Shown here: in pieces, positions 55,798 through 64,000 of the stretch
How positions within the stretch are numbered: the stretch's first letter is position 1
How the letters are laid out: each line of letters starts with the position of its first letter
Assembly: GCA_020621405.1 (NCBI GenBank)
Contig: JAHRYN010000006.1
Coordinates: forward strand, 1-64,000
DNA: 64,000 nucleotides
Direction of reading: 5' to 3'
From: Betaproteobacteria bacterium
GTDB taxonomy: Bacteria > Pseudomonadota > Gammaproteobacteria > Burkholderiales > Rhodocyclaceae
The notes under the pieces: model-generated
Seen by the model: only the letters and a program-made list of their open reading frames with translations
Told to the model about the DNA's origin: nothing
Database searches by the model: none
Made by a program: the position numbers and the translations under genes

Positions 55798-57012
55798 ATG
55801 GACAGGAAAGCATTTCTCAAGGCCGGCCACACGCCCACGCTGTTCGCCGCCTTTCTCTACTTCGATCTCGCCTTCATGGTGTGGGTGCTGCTGGGCCCGC
55901 TCGGCGTGCAGATCGCCCAGGACCTGCAGCTGACGCACGCGCAGAAGGGTTTCATGGTCGCCGTGCCGGTGCTGGCCGGCGCACTGCTGCGCATGCTGAT
56001 GGGCGTGCTGGTCGACCACCTGCAGCCGAAGAAGGCCGGCGCCATCGGCCAGGTCATCGTCATCGCGGCGCTGCTGGCCGCCTGGCGCTTCGGCATCCAC
56101 AGCTACGAGCAGGCGCTGCTGCTCGGCTGTTTCCTCGGTTTTGCCGGCGCCGCCTTCGCGGTCGCGCTGCCGCTGGCTTCGCGCTGGTATCCGCCGGAGC
56201 ATCAGGGCACCGCGCTGGGCATCGCCGGTGCCGGCAACTCCGGCACTGCCCTGGCCGCGCTGTTCGCGCCGGGTCTGGCCGCGACCTTCGGCTGGACCAA
56301 TGTGTTCGGGCTGGCGCTGATTCCGCTGATCGCCGTCTTCATCTTCTATCTGCTGGTGGCGAAGGACGCGCCGGAATGCCCGCCGCCGAAAACGATGGCC
56401 GAGTACCTGAAGGTGCTGAAGGACCGCGATGCCTGGTGGTTCATGTTCTTCTACAGCGTCACCTTCGGCGGTTTCGTCGGCCTGGCCTCGTCGCTGACCA
56501 TCTACTTCAACACGCAGTACGGCCTGGACGCCAGGATGGCCGGCTACTTCACCGCCGCCTGCGTGTTCGCCGGTTCGCTGGTGCGCCCGGTCGGCGGCAA
56601 CCTTGCCGATCGCATCGGCGGCATCCGCACGCTGACCGCGATGTACGTGATCGCGGCCGCCTTCCTGTTCGGCGTGAGCTTCGGCCTGCCGCAGGCCTGG
56701 ATGGCGGTGGTCGTGTTCGTCGGCGCAATGCTGGCGCTGGGCATGGGCAACGGTGCAGTATTCCAGCTGGTGCCGCAGCGCTTCCGCCGCGAGATCGGCG
56801 TGATGACCGGTCTGGTCGGCATGGCCGGCGGCGTCGGCGGCTTCTACCTTGCGTCGTCGCTCGGCTATTCGCGTCAGGCCACCGGCAGCTACCAGACCGG
56901 TTTCATCGTCTTTGCGCTGCTGGCCGTGCTGGCGCTGATCGGGCTGACCCGGGTGAAGACGCGCTGGCGCACGACCTGGGGTGCGGCACACCTGACATCC
57001 GCACGCATCTGA
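55798..57012 (+). CDS. MFS nitrate/nitrite transporter (NarK/NasA type)
   Basis: 404 aa with twelve membrane helices. The NarK-family nitrate signatures are visible: AGAGNSGTALAALFAPGLA in helix 5 and GMAGGVGGFYLA in helix 11. It imports nitrate, and perhaps exchanges nitrite, for assimilation. A ribosome site GGGAGG lies about ten bases before the ATG. It sits between nirD and the kinase/phosphatase gene, as in several Pseudomonas and betaproteobacterial nitrate clusters. Confidence 0.93.
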   Translation: MDRKAFLKAGHTPTLFAAFLYFDLAFMVWVLLGPLGVQIAQDLQLTHAQKGFMVAVPVLAGALLRMLMGVLVDHLQPKKAGAIGQVIVIAALLAAWRFGIHSYEQALLLGCFLGFAGAAFAVALPLASRWYPPEHQGTALGIAGAGNSGTALAALFAPGLAATFGWTNVFGLALIPLIAVFIFYLLVAKDAPECPPPKTMAEYLKVLKDRDAWWFMFFYSVTFGGFVGLASSLTIYFNTQYGLDARMAGYFTAACVFAGSLVRPVGGNLADRIGGIRTLTAMYVIAAAFLFGVSFGLPQAWMAVVVFVGAMLALGMGNGAVFQLVPQRFRREIGVMTGLVGMAGGVGGFYLASSLGYSRQATGSYQTGFIVFALLAVLALIGLTRVKTRWRTTWGAAHLTSARI

Positions 57013-57028
57013 CGAACGGGACATCGCA

Positions 57029-58708
57029 ATGACGCTGGGCGTTTCCATCGGTCAGTGTTCGATCGCCGGGCCGCGGCCGCGCAACGAGGATTTCGTCGGC
57101 GCGGTCACGCCGGTTGGCGAAACGCTGGACGCCAAGGGCGTGCTGCTGGCGGTGGCCGACGGCGTCGGCGGGCACGCCAAGGGCCGCGAGGCCGCCGAGT
57201 TCACCGTGCGCGGTCTGCTCAACGACTACTACGCCACCCCCGACACCTGGAGCATCGCGCAGTCGCTCGACCAGGTGCTGGGTGCGCTCAACCGCTGGCT
57301 GATCGCGCATGCGGCACGCACGCGTGAATCGGCCGGCATGGCCACCACACTGTCGGCGTTGGTGCTGCGCGGCACGCGCTGGCATCTGGCCCACGTCGGC
57401 GATTCGCGCATCTACCTGTATCGCGCCGGCACGCTGACCCAGCTGACCGAGGACCACACCTGGGCGCATCCCGAGCTGTCGAACGTGCTGCACCGCGCCA
57501 TCGGCCTCGACGTGCGGCTGGCGGTGGATCACGCGGACGGCGAACTGGAGCTTGGCGACCGCTTCGTGCTGATGAGCGACGGCGTGTGGAACACGCTGCA
57601 CGACGCCGGCATCGCCGCCATCCTGGCACGCGACGACGATACGGAGAGCACGGCGTCGGCGCTGGTGCTGCAGGCCGAGGCGCGCGGCGCGAACGACAAC
57701 TGCACCGCACTGGTGGTGCGCATCGACACGCTGCCGCAGGCGGCACTGCGCGACCGGCTGGCCGAAGCGTCGGGCCTGGCGCTGCCGCCTCGCCTGCGCG
57801 TCGGCGACGAACTGGACGGACTGAAGGTCGAGGCGGTGCTGCACGAGTCGCGCGTGACGCTGCTCTACCGCGTCAGGGACATCGCCAGCGGAATGGTCAT
57901 GGTGCTCAAGACGCTGCGCGAGGACGTGGACGACCCCGACGCGCTGGCCGCGCTGGTACACGAGGAATGGCTGACCCGGCGCGTGGTGTCGCCGCAGTTT
58001 CCGCAGGTGATCAGCCACGCGGGACGCAGCCGGCTGTACTACCTGATGAGCTGGCACGAGGGCGCCACGCTGCGTCAGCGGCTGGATTCAGGCCATCACT
58101 TCGCGATCGAGCAGGTCGTCCGCCTGGGCTGCGTGGTGCTGCGCGCGCTCGGCACGCTGCACCGTCTGGGCATCGTCCATCGCGACATCAAGCCGGACAA
58201 CCTGCATCTGGACAGCCAGGGCACGCTGCGCGTGCTCGATCTGGGCGTGGCCGCCTCGGATGGCGAAGACTTCCGCGAAATCAACAACCCGGGCACGCCG
58301 AGCTACATGGCGCCCGAACTGTTTGCCGGATCGGCCGCCAGCGAGTCGAGCGACCTGTACGCGGTCGGCGTCACGCTGTACGAACTGCTGACCCGCCGCT
58401 ATCCCTACGGCGAAATCGAGCCGTTCCAGAAACCGCGCTTCGGCGATGCGGTGCCGCTGACCCGCTACCGCCCGGACACTCCGGAGTGGCTGGAAGCGGT
58501 GCTGCTGAAGGCGGTGGCGCGCAATGCCGACGCGCGCTTCGAGACCGCGGAGGAATTCCTGCTGGCACTCGAACGCGGCGCCCACCGGCCGCTCGCCCTG
58601 CCCCGTCGCACACCGCTGATGGAACGCGCGCCGGTGCGCCTGCTGCGCATGCTGCTGGCCGTGTCGCTGCTGCTCAACCTCGTGCTGCTGTTCAAGCTGT
58701 TCGGTTGA
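57029..58708 (+). CDS. Bifunctional PP2C phosphatase / Ser-Thr protein kinase
   Basis: 559 aa. Residues 1-235 form a PP2C-type phosphatase: VADGVGGHAKG, MSDGVWNTL and GANDNCTALVV carry its metal-binding aspartates. Residues about 260-520 form a Hanks-type kinase: MVLKTLRED (Lys), HRDIKPDNLHL (catalytic loop, about residue 384), DLGVA in place of DFG, and GTPSYMAPE. The C terminus is a single membrane helix (about 540-557). The same fusion accompanies nirBD and nasA in Pseudomonas aeruginosa; its substrates are unknown. It follows the transporter by 16 bases. Confidence 0.93.
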   Translation: MTLGVSIGQCSIAGPRPRNEDFVGAVTPVGETLDAKGVLLAVADGVGGHAKGREAAEFTVRGLLNDYYATPDTWSIAQSLDQVLGALNRWLIAHAARTRESAGMATTLSALVLRGTRWHLAHVGDSRIYLYRAGTLTQLTEDHTWAHPELSNVLHRAIGLDVRLAVDHADGELELGDRFVLMSDGVWNTLHDAGIAAILARDDDTESTASALVLQAEARGANDNCTALVVRIDTLPQAALRDRLAEASGLALPPRLRVGDELDGLKVEAVLHESRVTLLYRVRDIASGMVMVLKTLREDVDDPDALAALVHEEWLTRRVVSPQFPQVISHAGRSRLYYLMSWHEGATLRQRLDSGHHFAIEQVVRLGCVVLRALGTLHRLGIVHRDIKPDNLHLDSQGTLRVLDLGVAASDGEDFREINNPGTPSYMAPELFAGSAASESSDLYAVGVTLYELLTRRYPYGEIEPFQKPRFGDAVPLTRYRPDTPEWLEAVLLKAVARNADARFETAEEFLLALERGAHRPLALPRRTPLMERAPVRLLRMLLAVSLLLNLVLLFKLFG

Positions 58709-58839
58709 ACGGTGCATCCGGTACCCAGGCGCACCAGTGACAGGCGCCGCCCGGTCGGCATGCCCCGCTGCGGAGCACCCGGCGCAGCAGCGGAGGCAAA
58801 ACCGCCCGCCCGCTGCGCCAAATCCGCGCTTCAGTAGCG

Positions 58840-58855
58840 TGGCATACCCCTTGCT
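58840..58855 (+). promoter_or_regulatory. Sigma-54 (-24/-12) promoter of nasA
   Basis: TGGCATACCCCTTGCT matches the RpoN consensus with GG and GC ten bases apart. The start would be near 58866, so only about eleven leader bases remain before the ATG at 58877, just containing the GGAG ribosome site. A partial NtrC half-site (GCACC) lies about 110 bases upstream. Confidence 0.75.
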
Positions 58856-58876
58856 AAATGTCTCACGGAGACAAAA

Positions 58877-61606
58877 ATGACCCTGACACAACACGAAACC
58901 CGCTCGACCTGCTGCTACTGCGGCGTCGGGTGCGGCGTGATCATCGAACACGACGGCAGCCACATCATCGGCGTGAAGGGCGACCCGGACCATCCGGCCA
59001 ATTTCGGCCGGCTATGCACCAAGGGTTCGACCCTGCATCTGAGCGCGCGCCCCGAGACGCGCGCGCTGCACCCCGAGCTGCGCGCCGAACGCGGGCTCGC
59101 GCGCAGCCGCGTGAGCTGGCCGGAAGCGCTCGACCATGCGGCGGAACGCTTCGCCGACATCATCCGCACGCACGGCCCGGACGCCGTCGCCTTCTACATT
59201 TCGGGCCAGCTGCTGACCGAGGACTACTACGTCTTCAACAAGCTGGCCAAGGGACTGATCGGCACCAACAACGTCGACACCAATTCGCGCCTGTGCATGA
59301 GTTCGGCGGTGTCGGCCTACAAGCAGACGCTGGGCGCCGACGCGCCGCCCTGCTCGTACGAGGACATCGACCACACCGACTGCCTGCTGATCGCCGGCGG
59401 CAATCCGGCCTACGCCCACCCCATCGTCTATCGACGCATCGAGGATGCGCGGCGCGCCAATCCGGCGATGAAGATGATCGTCATCGATCCGCGCCGCACC
59501 GACACCGCCAGCGACGCCGACCTGCACCTGCCGCTGCTGCCGGGCACCGACATCTGGCTGTACAACGCGATGCTGCACGTGCTGCTGTGGGAGGGTCACA
59601 CCGACGACGAATTCATCCGCAACCACACCGAAGGCTTCGAGGCGCTGCGCCGGCACGTGCGCGACATCACGCCGGCAGTGGCGGCCGAGGTCTGCGGGTT
59701 GCGCGCCGAGGACATCGTCACCGCCGCCCAGTGGTTCGGCGAATCGAAGGCGGCCATGTCGATGTGGTGCCAGGGCCTGAACCAGTCGCACCACGGCACC
59801 CACAACGGCACCGCGCTGATCGCGCTGCATCTGGCCACCGGCCAGATCGGCCGGCCCGGCGCCGGTCCGTTCTCGCTGACCGGCCAGCCGAACGCCATGG
59901 GCGGACGCGAGGTCGGCGGCATGGCCAATCTGCTGTCGGCCCACCGCGACCTGGCGAACGCCGATCACCGCGCCGAGGTGGCGCATCTGTGGGGCATCGA
60001 CGAGGTGCCGGCGCAGCCGGGACTGACCGCGGTCGAGCTGTTCGACGCGGTACGCGACGGCAAGGTGAAGGCGGTGTGGATCGCCTGCACCAACCCGGCG
60101 CAATCGATGCCCGACCAGACGCGCATCGTCGAAGCGCTGCAGAAGGCTGAATTCGTCGTGGTGCAGGACGCCTGCCGCAGCACCGAAACCGCGGCCTTCG
60201 CCGACCTGCTGCTGCCGGCGACGACCTGGGGCGAGAAGGAAGGCACGGTCACCAATTCCGAGCGCCGCATCACGCACGTGCGCGCCGCGCTGCCGGCGCC
60301 GGGCGAGGCGCGGGCCGACTGGGCGATCGCGTGCGATTTCGCCCGCGTGCTCGGCGCCAGACTCGGACGCCCGGCTGACGCACTGTTTCCCTATATGGAT
60401 GTGGCGCAGGTGTTTGCCGAGCACGTGGCCAGCACGCGCGGACGGGATCTGGACATCACCGGCCTGGACTACGCCCGGCTCGACGCACTCGGCCCGCAGC
60501 AGTGGCCGTTCCCGGAAGGCGCCAACAGCGGCACCGGCCGCCTGTACGGCGACCGCCATTTCGCCACCGCCAGTGGCCGAGCGCGCTTCGTCGTGCCGGT
60601 CGCGACGACGACCGCCGAAAAGATCGACGCACGCTTTCCGCTGCACCTGAATACCGGCCGCCTGCGCGACCAGTGGCACGGCATGAGCCGCACCGGCCAG
60701 ATCGCCCGGCTGTACAGCCATGTCGACGAAGCGCGCGTCGAAGTGCATGCCGACGACCTCGCACGGCGCGGTCTGGCCGACGGTGATCTGGTGCGGCTGA
60801 AGAGCCGGCGCGGCGAAATCGTGCTGCGCGCACATGCCAGCAGCGCCCAGCGCCCCGGCAGCGCCTTCGTCGCGATGCACTGGGGACGCAACATGCTGTC
60901 GAACAGCGGTGCCAATGCGCTGACCGCAGGCCAGGTCGATCCACACTCCCGGCAACCGGAACTCAAGCACGCCGCCATCCAGATGACGCGCGCCGATCTG
61001 CCCTATCAGGCGCTGCTGCTGCGCACCGAGACGAGCGACGAGGCGGCGCAGCGGAACACGCTGCTGCGCATGGAGGCGCTGGCGCCGCTGCTCTCACGCT
61101 TTGCCTACGCCACGCTGTCCATGGCCGGCCGCGACCGCCCCGCACTGGTGCTGCGCATCGCCCACGACGCGCCGATTCCCGATGTCTGGCTGGCGGAACT
61201 GGATCAGCTGTGCGGACTGGACCATCCGGCCTGCATCGTCTATCGCGACGCCCGGCGCGACATCACCAAGCGCGCGCTGATCGAGGACGGTCTGCTGGTC
61301 GGCATGCGGCTGACCGGCGAAATCGCTGCGGCAAGCTGGCTGCGCGAGGTGATGGTCGAGCGCCAGCCGACCGCCGAACTGCGCCGCTGGCTGTTCGCAC
61401 CGCTGGCCACACCGCCGGTGGCGGCAAAAAGCCGCGGCCGCGTCGTGTGCAACTGTCTCGACGTGGCCGAACCCGACATCGAGCACGCGATCACCGGCGG
61501 CGCCGACCTGCAGTCGCTGCAGGACACCCTGCGCTGCGGCACGTCGTGCGGCTCGTGCGTACCTGAACTCAAACGCATGCTGTTCGCCAGGCGGCAGGCA
61601 GCATGA
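58877..61606 (+). CDS. nasA: Assimilatory nitrate reductase catalytic subunit (NasA/NarB)
   Basis: 909 aa molybdenum enzyme reducing nitrate to nitrite in the cytoplasm. The N-terminal [4Fe-4S] site is STCCYCGVGCGV with Cys12, 15, 19 and the more distal Cys in RLCTKGS. The expected Mo-ligand Cys is in NTNSRLCMSS. HLNTGRLRDQWHGMSRTG leads into the molybdopterin-dinucleotide domain. The last 50 residues form a BFD-like [2Fe-2S] domain (RVVCNCLDV, RCGTSCGSC), as in Klebsiella NasA but not in cyanobacterial NarB. No separate electron-transfer subunit is encoded here. It has its own sigma-54 promoter. Confidence 0.96.
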   Translation: MTLTQHETRSTCCYCGVGCGVIIEHDGSHIIGVKGDPDHPANFGRLCTKGSTLHLSARPETRALHPELRAERGLARSRVSWPEALDHAAERFADIIRTHGPDAVAFYISGQLLTEDYYVFNKLAKGLIGTNNVDTNSRLCMSSAVSAYKQTLGADAPPCSYEDIDHTDCLLIAGGNPAYAHPIVYRRIEDARRANPAMKMIVIDPRRTDTASDADLHLPLLPGTDIWLYNAMLHVLLWEGHTDDEFIRNHTEGFEALRRHVRDITPAVAAEVCGLRAEDIVTAAQWFGESKAAMSMWCQGLNQSHHGTHNGTALIALHLATGQIGRPGAGPFSLTGQPNAMGGREVGGMANLLSAHRDLANADHRAEVAHLWGIDEVPAQPGLTAVELFDAVRDGKVKAVWIACTNPAQSMPDQTRIVEALQKAEFVVVQDACRSTETAAFADLLLPATTWGEKEGTVTNSERRITHVRAALPAPGEARADWAIACDFARVLGARLGRPADALFPYMDVAQVFAEHVASTRGRDLDITGLDYARLDALGPQQWPFPEGANSGTGRLYGDRHFATASGRARFVVPVATTTAEKIDARFPLHLNTGRLRDQWHGMSRTGQIARLYSHVDEARVEVHADDLARRGLADGDLVRLKSRRGEIVLRAHASSAQRPGSAFVAMHWGRNMLSNSGANALTAGQVDPHSRQPELKHAAIQMTRADLPYQALLLRTETSDEAAQRNTLLRMEALAPLLSRFAYATLSMAGRDRPALVLRIAHDAPIPDVWLAELDQLCGLDHPACIVYRDARRDITKRALIEDGLLVGMRLTGEIAAASWLREVMVERQPTAELRRWLFAPLATPPVAAKSRGRVVCNCLDVAEPDIEHAITGGADLQSLQDTLRCGTSCGSCVPELKRMLFARRQAA

Positions 61607-61639
61607 ACCCGTCATCATGAGGATGGAGCGGCGCACACG

Positions 61640-62635
61640 ATGTTGAGCCAACAGTCACTGACCGAAATGCTCTCCGCACTCGGACGTGGCGGCGAGAACG
61701 CCCGCGACCTCGCGGAAAGCGAGGCCTACAGCCTTTTCGCCGACATGCTCGACGGGCGGATTCCGGCGCTCGAACTGGGCGCCGTACTGGCGAGCCTGCG
61801 CTGGAAGAACGAATCGGCGGATGAACTGGCCGGCTTCGCGCGCGCGCTCAACGAACGTGTGCCGGTCATCGAACTGCCGCAGCACCGGCCGCGCATGGTC
61901 GTGATTCCGAGCTATGCCCGCGCCAGCAAGGCACCCAACCTGATGCCGCTGCTGGCACTGATGCTGACGCGCCTCGAAGTACCGGTGCTGGTGCATGGCC
62001 TGACCGCCGGCACCGGCACGCGCCCCGGCAGCCTGGACGTGCTCGCGCGGCTCGGAAGTGCACCGTGCGCCAGCCTGTCCGACGCGCAGACCACGCTGAA
62101 TTCCGGCCGCTGTGCGGTGGTGCCGACGGAACTGCTCAATCCATCGCTGGACAGCCTGATCCGGCTGCGCGACCGCATGGGCAACCACAACACCGCACAT
62201 CTCGTCGCGAAGCTGCTCGATCCGGCTCCGATGCGCAGCCTGCGCGTCATCTGCGTGGCCGATGCGCAGTTGCTGTCGCGCCTGCACGACATGTTTCTCG
62301 ACACCCCCGAGCGCGCATTGCTGATGCGCGCGCCGGACGACGATTCCTTTGCCGACCCGATGCGCCGGCCGCGCATCCAGCTGTTCGAACACCTGTCAGC
62401 CCGCACGCTGTTCGAAGCCGAAACCGGCGCGCTGCCGCTGACCAATCCGCTGCCGCCCGCCGACGACATCGACGGCACCGCTGACTGCATCCGCGAAATG
62501 CTGGATGGCCACCGTGCCATTCCCCAGCCGGTGCTCAATCAGCTTGCCGCCTGCCTGTTCGGCAGCGGCTCGGCGCGCGACCTCACGCATGCCAAGGCCA
62601 CGGTATCGCTCGGCCTGGCGCACGCAGCGCACTGA
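61640..62635 (+). CDS. Second YbiB/TrpD2-like protein
   Basis: 331 aa paralogue of the 50971 gene. The N terminus (LSALGRGGENARDLAESEAYSLFADMLDGRIPALELGAVLASLRWKNES, cited in parts) shows the TrpD helical domain. VVIPSYARASKAPNLMPLLALML replaces the PRPP loop, so it is also unlikely to be a true anthranilate phosphoribosyltransferase. The two copies share the block APNLMPLL / RPNLMPLLALML but are otherwise well diverged. It begins 33 bases after nasA, probably in the same transcript, which hints at a link with nitrate use rather than tryptophan. Confidence 0.84.
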   Translation: MLSQQSLTEMLSALGRGGENARDLAESEAYSLFADMLDGRIPALELGAVLASLRWKNESADELAGFARALNERVPVIELPQHRPRMVVIPSYARASKAPNLMPLLALMLTRLEVPVLVHGLTAGTGTRPGSLDVLARLGSAPCASLSDAQTTLNSGRCAVVPTELLNPSLDSLIRLRDRMGNHNTAHLVAKLLDPAPMRSLRVICVADAQLLSRLHDMFLDTPERALLMRAPDDDSFADPMRRPRIQLFEHLSARTLFEAETGALPLTNPLPPADDIDGTADCIREMLDGHRAIPQPVLNQLAACLFGSGSARDLTHAKATVSLGLAHAAH

Positions 62636-62640
62636 ATTCG

Positions 62641-63522
62641 TCAGTCCCGGGGGTTGTTCGCCGCCAGCCAATCGAGGCAGCGCTGCCAGCCGTCCAGCGC
62701 TTCGGTCCTGCGATAGCTGGGGCGGTAGTCAGCATGGAAGGCGTGCGGTGCATCCGGATAGAGCACGATGTCCGATCGACGCGCTGCCGCGGACGGCGAA
62801 TTGTTCAGCGCCACGCGCATCGCCTCGACGTCGCTGACCGGAATGCCCTGATCCTTGCCGCCATAGAGCCCGAGTACCGGAGCGCCCAGCGCATCGACCA
62901 GATCGAGCGGATGCTTGGGCGTCAGTGCGCCAGACGCGCCGGACAGGCGTCCGTACCACGCAACGCCGGCACGCAGAGCCGGCTGATGAGCCGCATACAG
63001 CCAGGTGATGCGCCCGCCCCAGCAGAAACCGGTGGCACTCAGCCGCGCCAGGTTGCCGCCGACCCGTCCGGCCCAGGCGACACAGGCGTCGAGGTCGGAC
63101 ATGACCTGTGCGTCACCGACCTGCGACACGATGCGTCCGATGATGTCCTGCACGTTCTCCAGCGCGGCCGGGTCACCCTGACGGAAATAAAGCTCGGGCG
63201 CGACAGCCAGATAGCCGGCATGCGCGAAACGCCGGCACACGTCGCGGATGTGCTCATGCACGCCGAAGATTTCCTGTATCACCAGCACGACCGGTGGCCG
63301 GGCACCGGACGCCGGTCTGGCGAAATACGCCGGCAGCTGGCGCGCATCGTCGGTGTCTATCCTGGCGGAACCGGTCACCAGACCGTCTGCCGGTGTCGTC
63401 ACCACCTGCTGCGCGCTCACCGGCTGCACCGCCAGCGCAAAACCGGCGATGCCCGCGGCACGCAGGAAATCGCGTCGGTCGCGACAGTCGGGCGGCACCA
63501 GGACCTCATGGGATGCGTCCAT
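62641..63522 (-). CDS. Tat-exported dienelactone hydrolase-family protein
   Basis: 293 aa alpha/beta hydrolase. The N terminus DRRDFLRAAGIAGFALAV carries the twin-arginine pattern, so the protein probably folds in the cytoplasm and is exported by Tat. The catalytic triad is likely Cys167 in TGFCWGGR, Asp224 in GGKDQGI and His260 in DAPHAFH, the dienelactone hydrolase arrangement. The substrate is unknown. It is convergent with the TrpD2 gene (5-base gap) and follows the partial gene to the right by 6 bases. Confidence 0.88.
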   Translation of the reverse strand: MDASHEVLVPPDCRDRRDFLRAAGIAGFALAVQPVSAQQVVTTPADGLVTGSARIDTDDARQLPAYFARPASGARPPVVLVIQEIFGVHEHIRDVCRRFAHAGYLAVAPELYFRQGDPAALENVQDIIGRIVSQVGDAQVMSDLDACVAWAGRVGGNLARLSATGFCWGGRITWLYAAHQPALRAGVAWYGRLSGASGALTPKHPLDLVDALGAPVLGLYGGKDQGIPVSDVEAMRVALNNSPSAAARRSDIVLYPDAPHAFHADYRPSYRRTEALDGWQRCLDWLAANNPRD

Positions 63523-63528
63523 GGCCGC

Positions 63529-64000
63529 TCAGCGCTTGATGAAACCCGGCTCGGGCGCAGGCGACGCCTGCGAGTACTGTTCGAGCTGGCGCGCCAGTTC
63601 CAGCCGGCCGGCTGCCGCGGCCTGCGGCACGTAGTTGCGGAACAGTTCGGCCACGGCGGCTCGCTCGCCACCCTGGAAGCGGTCCGCCATCGGCATCAGC
63701 CGCTCGATCGTCTGCACGCCTTCGGCCCACTTGTTCTGCGCCGCCAGAGCGATCGACAGTTCCGCAAGACGACGTGCCAGCGGAAGATCGGGCGTCTGGC
63801 CGGCACGTTTTTCCTCGATGGTCAGCGATTCGCGCAGCAGCTCTTCGGCACCGTCCCAGTTGCCCAGCATGCGCTTGAGCTGCGCGTAGTTGTACAGGCG
63901 CTGCGACTTTGCGTCGGTGGCGATCGCATTGACATCGGGATGGGTCAGCGACTTGTAGCAGAGCTCGTCCGCCAGTCCGATGTTGTTTTCGGCCCATGCG
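63529..64000 (-). CDS. Tetratricopeptide-type repeat protein (partial, C-terminal part)
   Basis: The frame is open from the right edge of the window to its stop, at least 156 codons; the start lies outside. The visible part is helical, with repeat-like units such as RLYNYAQLKRMLGNWDGAEEL, LARRLAELSIALAAQNKWAEG and LFRNYVPQAAAAGRLELARQL, in the style of TPR arrays. An internal ATG at 63870 is not the start, because the same frame continues upstream with similar sequence. It ends in SPAPEPGFIKR. Function unknown. Confidence 0.7.
   Translation of the reverse strand, partial: AWAENNIGLADELCYKSLTHPDVNAIATDAKSQRLYNYAQLKRMLGNWDGAEELLRESLTIEEKRAGQTPDLPLARRLAELSIALAAQNKWAEGVQTIERLMPMADRFQGGERAAVAELFRNYVPQAAAAGRLELARQLEQYSQASPAPEPGFIKR

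Overview
The window is a stretch of a high-GC (about 65%) Gram-negative chromosome. The gene set points to a betaproteobacterium of the Rhodocyclales/Nitrosomonadales kind: sdhCDAB beside gntR and mdh, a ygfZ | mltG-tmk-holB-pilZ-tatD block, an exosortase-B type exopolysaccharide locus and an NtrC/sigma-54 style nitrate assimilation cluster. A Methyloversatilis-like organism would fit, but the genus is a guess. Genes are densely packed, many joined by ATGA, TGATG or TTGA stop/start overlaps. I see no tRNA, rRNA, IS element, prophage or CRISPR array, and no clearly broken gene.

Layout. 1-6807: TCA-cycle genes (sdhB partial, sdhA, sdhD, sdhC and gntR on the minus strand; mdh, a CitE-like lyase and a cyclase-FHA protein on the plus strand). 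6915-10721: an AEC transporter and rmuC, divergent from an EAL-type c-di-GMP phosphodiesterase across a strong inverted repeat. 10782-17288: a copper/silver efflux operon (cusCBA order, with a small Cys/His-rich secreted protein upstream). 17481-31197: housekeeping genes, including the mltG-tmk-holB-pilZ-tatD-ank-queF operon, ygfZ, an NRDE protein and a GAF-PAS histidine kinase with its single-domain response regulator. 31194-33053: L,D-transpeptidase, tadA and exosortase xrtB.

33100-44737 holds the exopolysaccharide machinery in two parts: epsD-epsE-epsF-epsG-xrtB on the minus strand, and the divergent pair epsL / epsB. Between them lie a MazG-like gene, a DUF3301 gene, a pabB-pabC fusion, a lipoprotein metallopeptidase and apt. 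EpsB would load the first sugar onto undecaprenyl phosphate, EpsF/EpsG control chain length, EpsE, EpsD and EpsL serve periplasmic and outer-membrane export, and XrtB would process sorted proteins. No EpsI, no PEP-CTERM substrate and no further glycosyltransferase is visible here.

44734-50860 contains a lytic transglycosylase, an FAD oxidoreductase, fbp, dadA and two tandem 3-hydroxyisobutyrate-dehydrogenase-family genes. 50971-62635 is the nitrate assimilation cluster: ybiB-like, nirB, nirD, nitrate/nitrite transporter, PP2C-kinase fusion, nasA, second ybiB-like. It has -24/-12 (sigma-54) promoters before nirB and before nasA, a candidate NtrC palindrome, and a hairpin-rich leader of about 480 nt ahead of nirB. 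62641-64000 ends with a Tat-exported dienelactone hydrolase and a partial repeat protein.

Points most worth following up: the nirB leader RNA; the N-terminal MshEN-like (possible c-di-GMP binding) domain on the EpsG kinase; the split, EpsI-less exosortase locus; and the pair of TrpD2/YbiB paralogues bracketing the nitrate genes.
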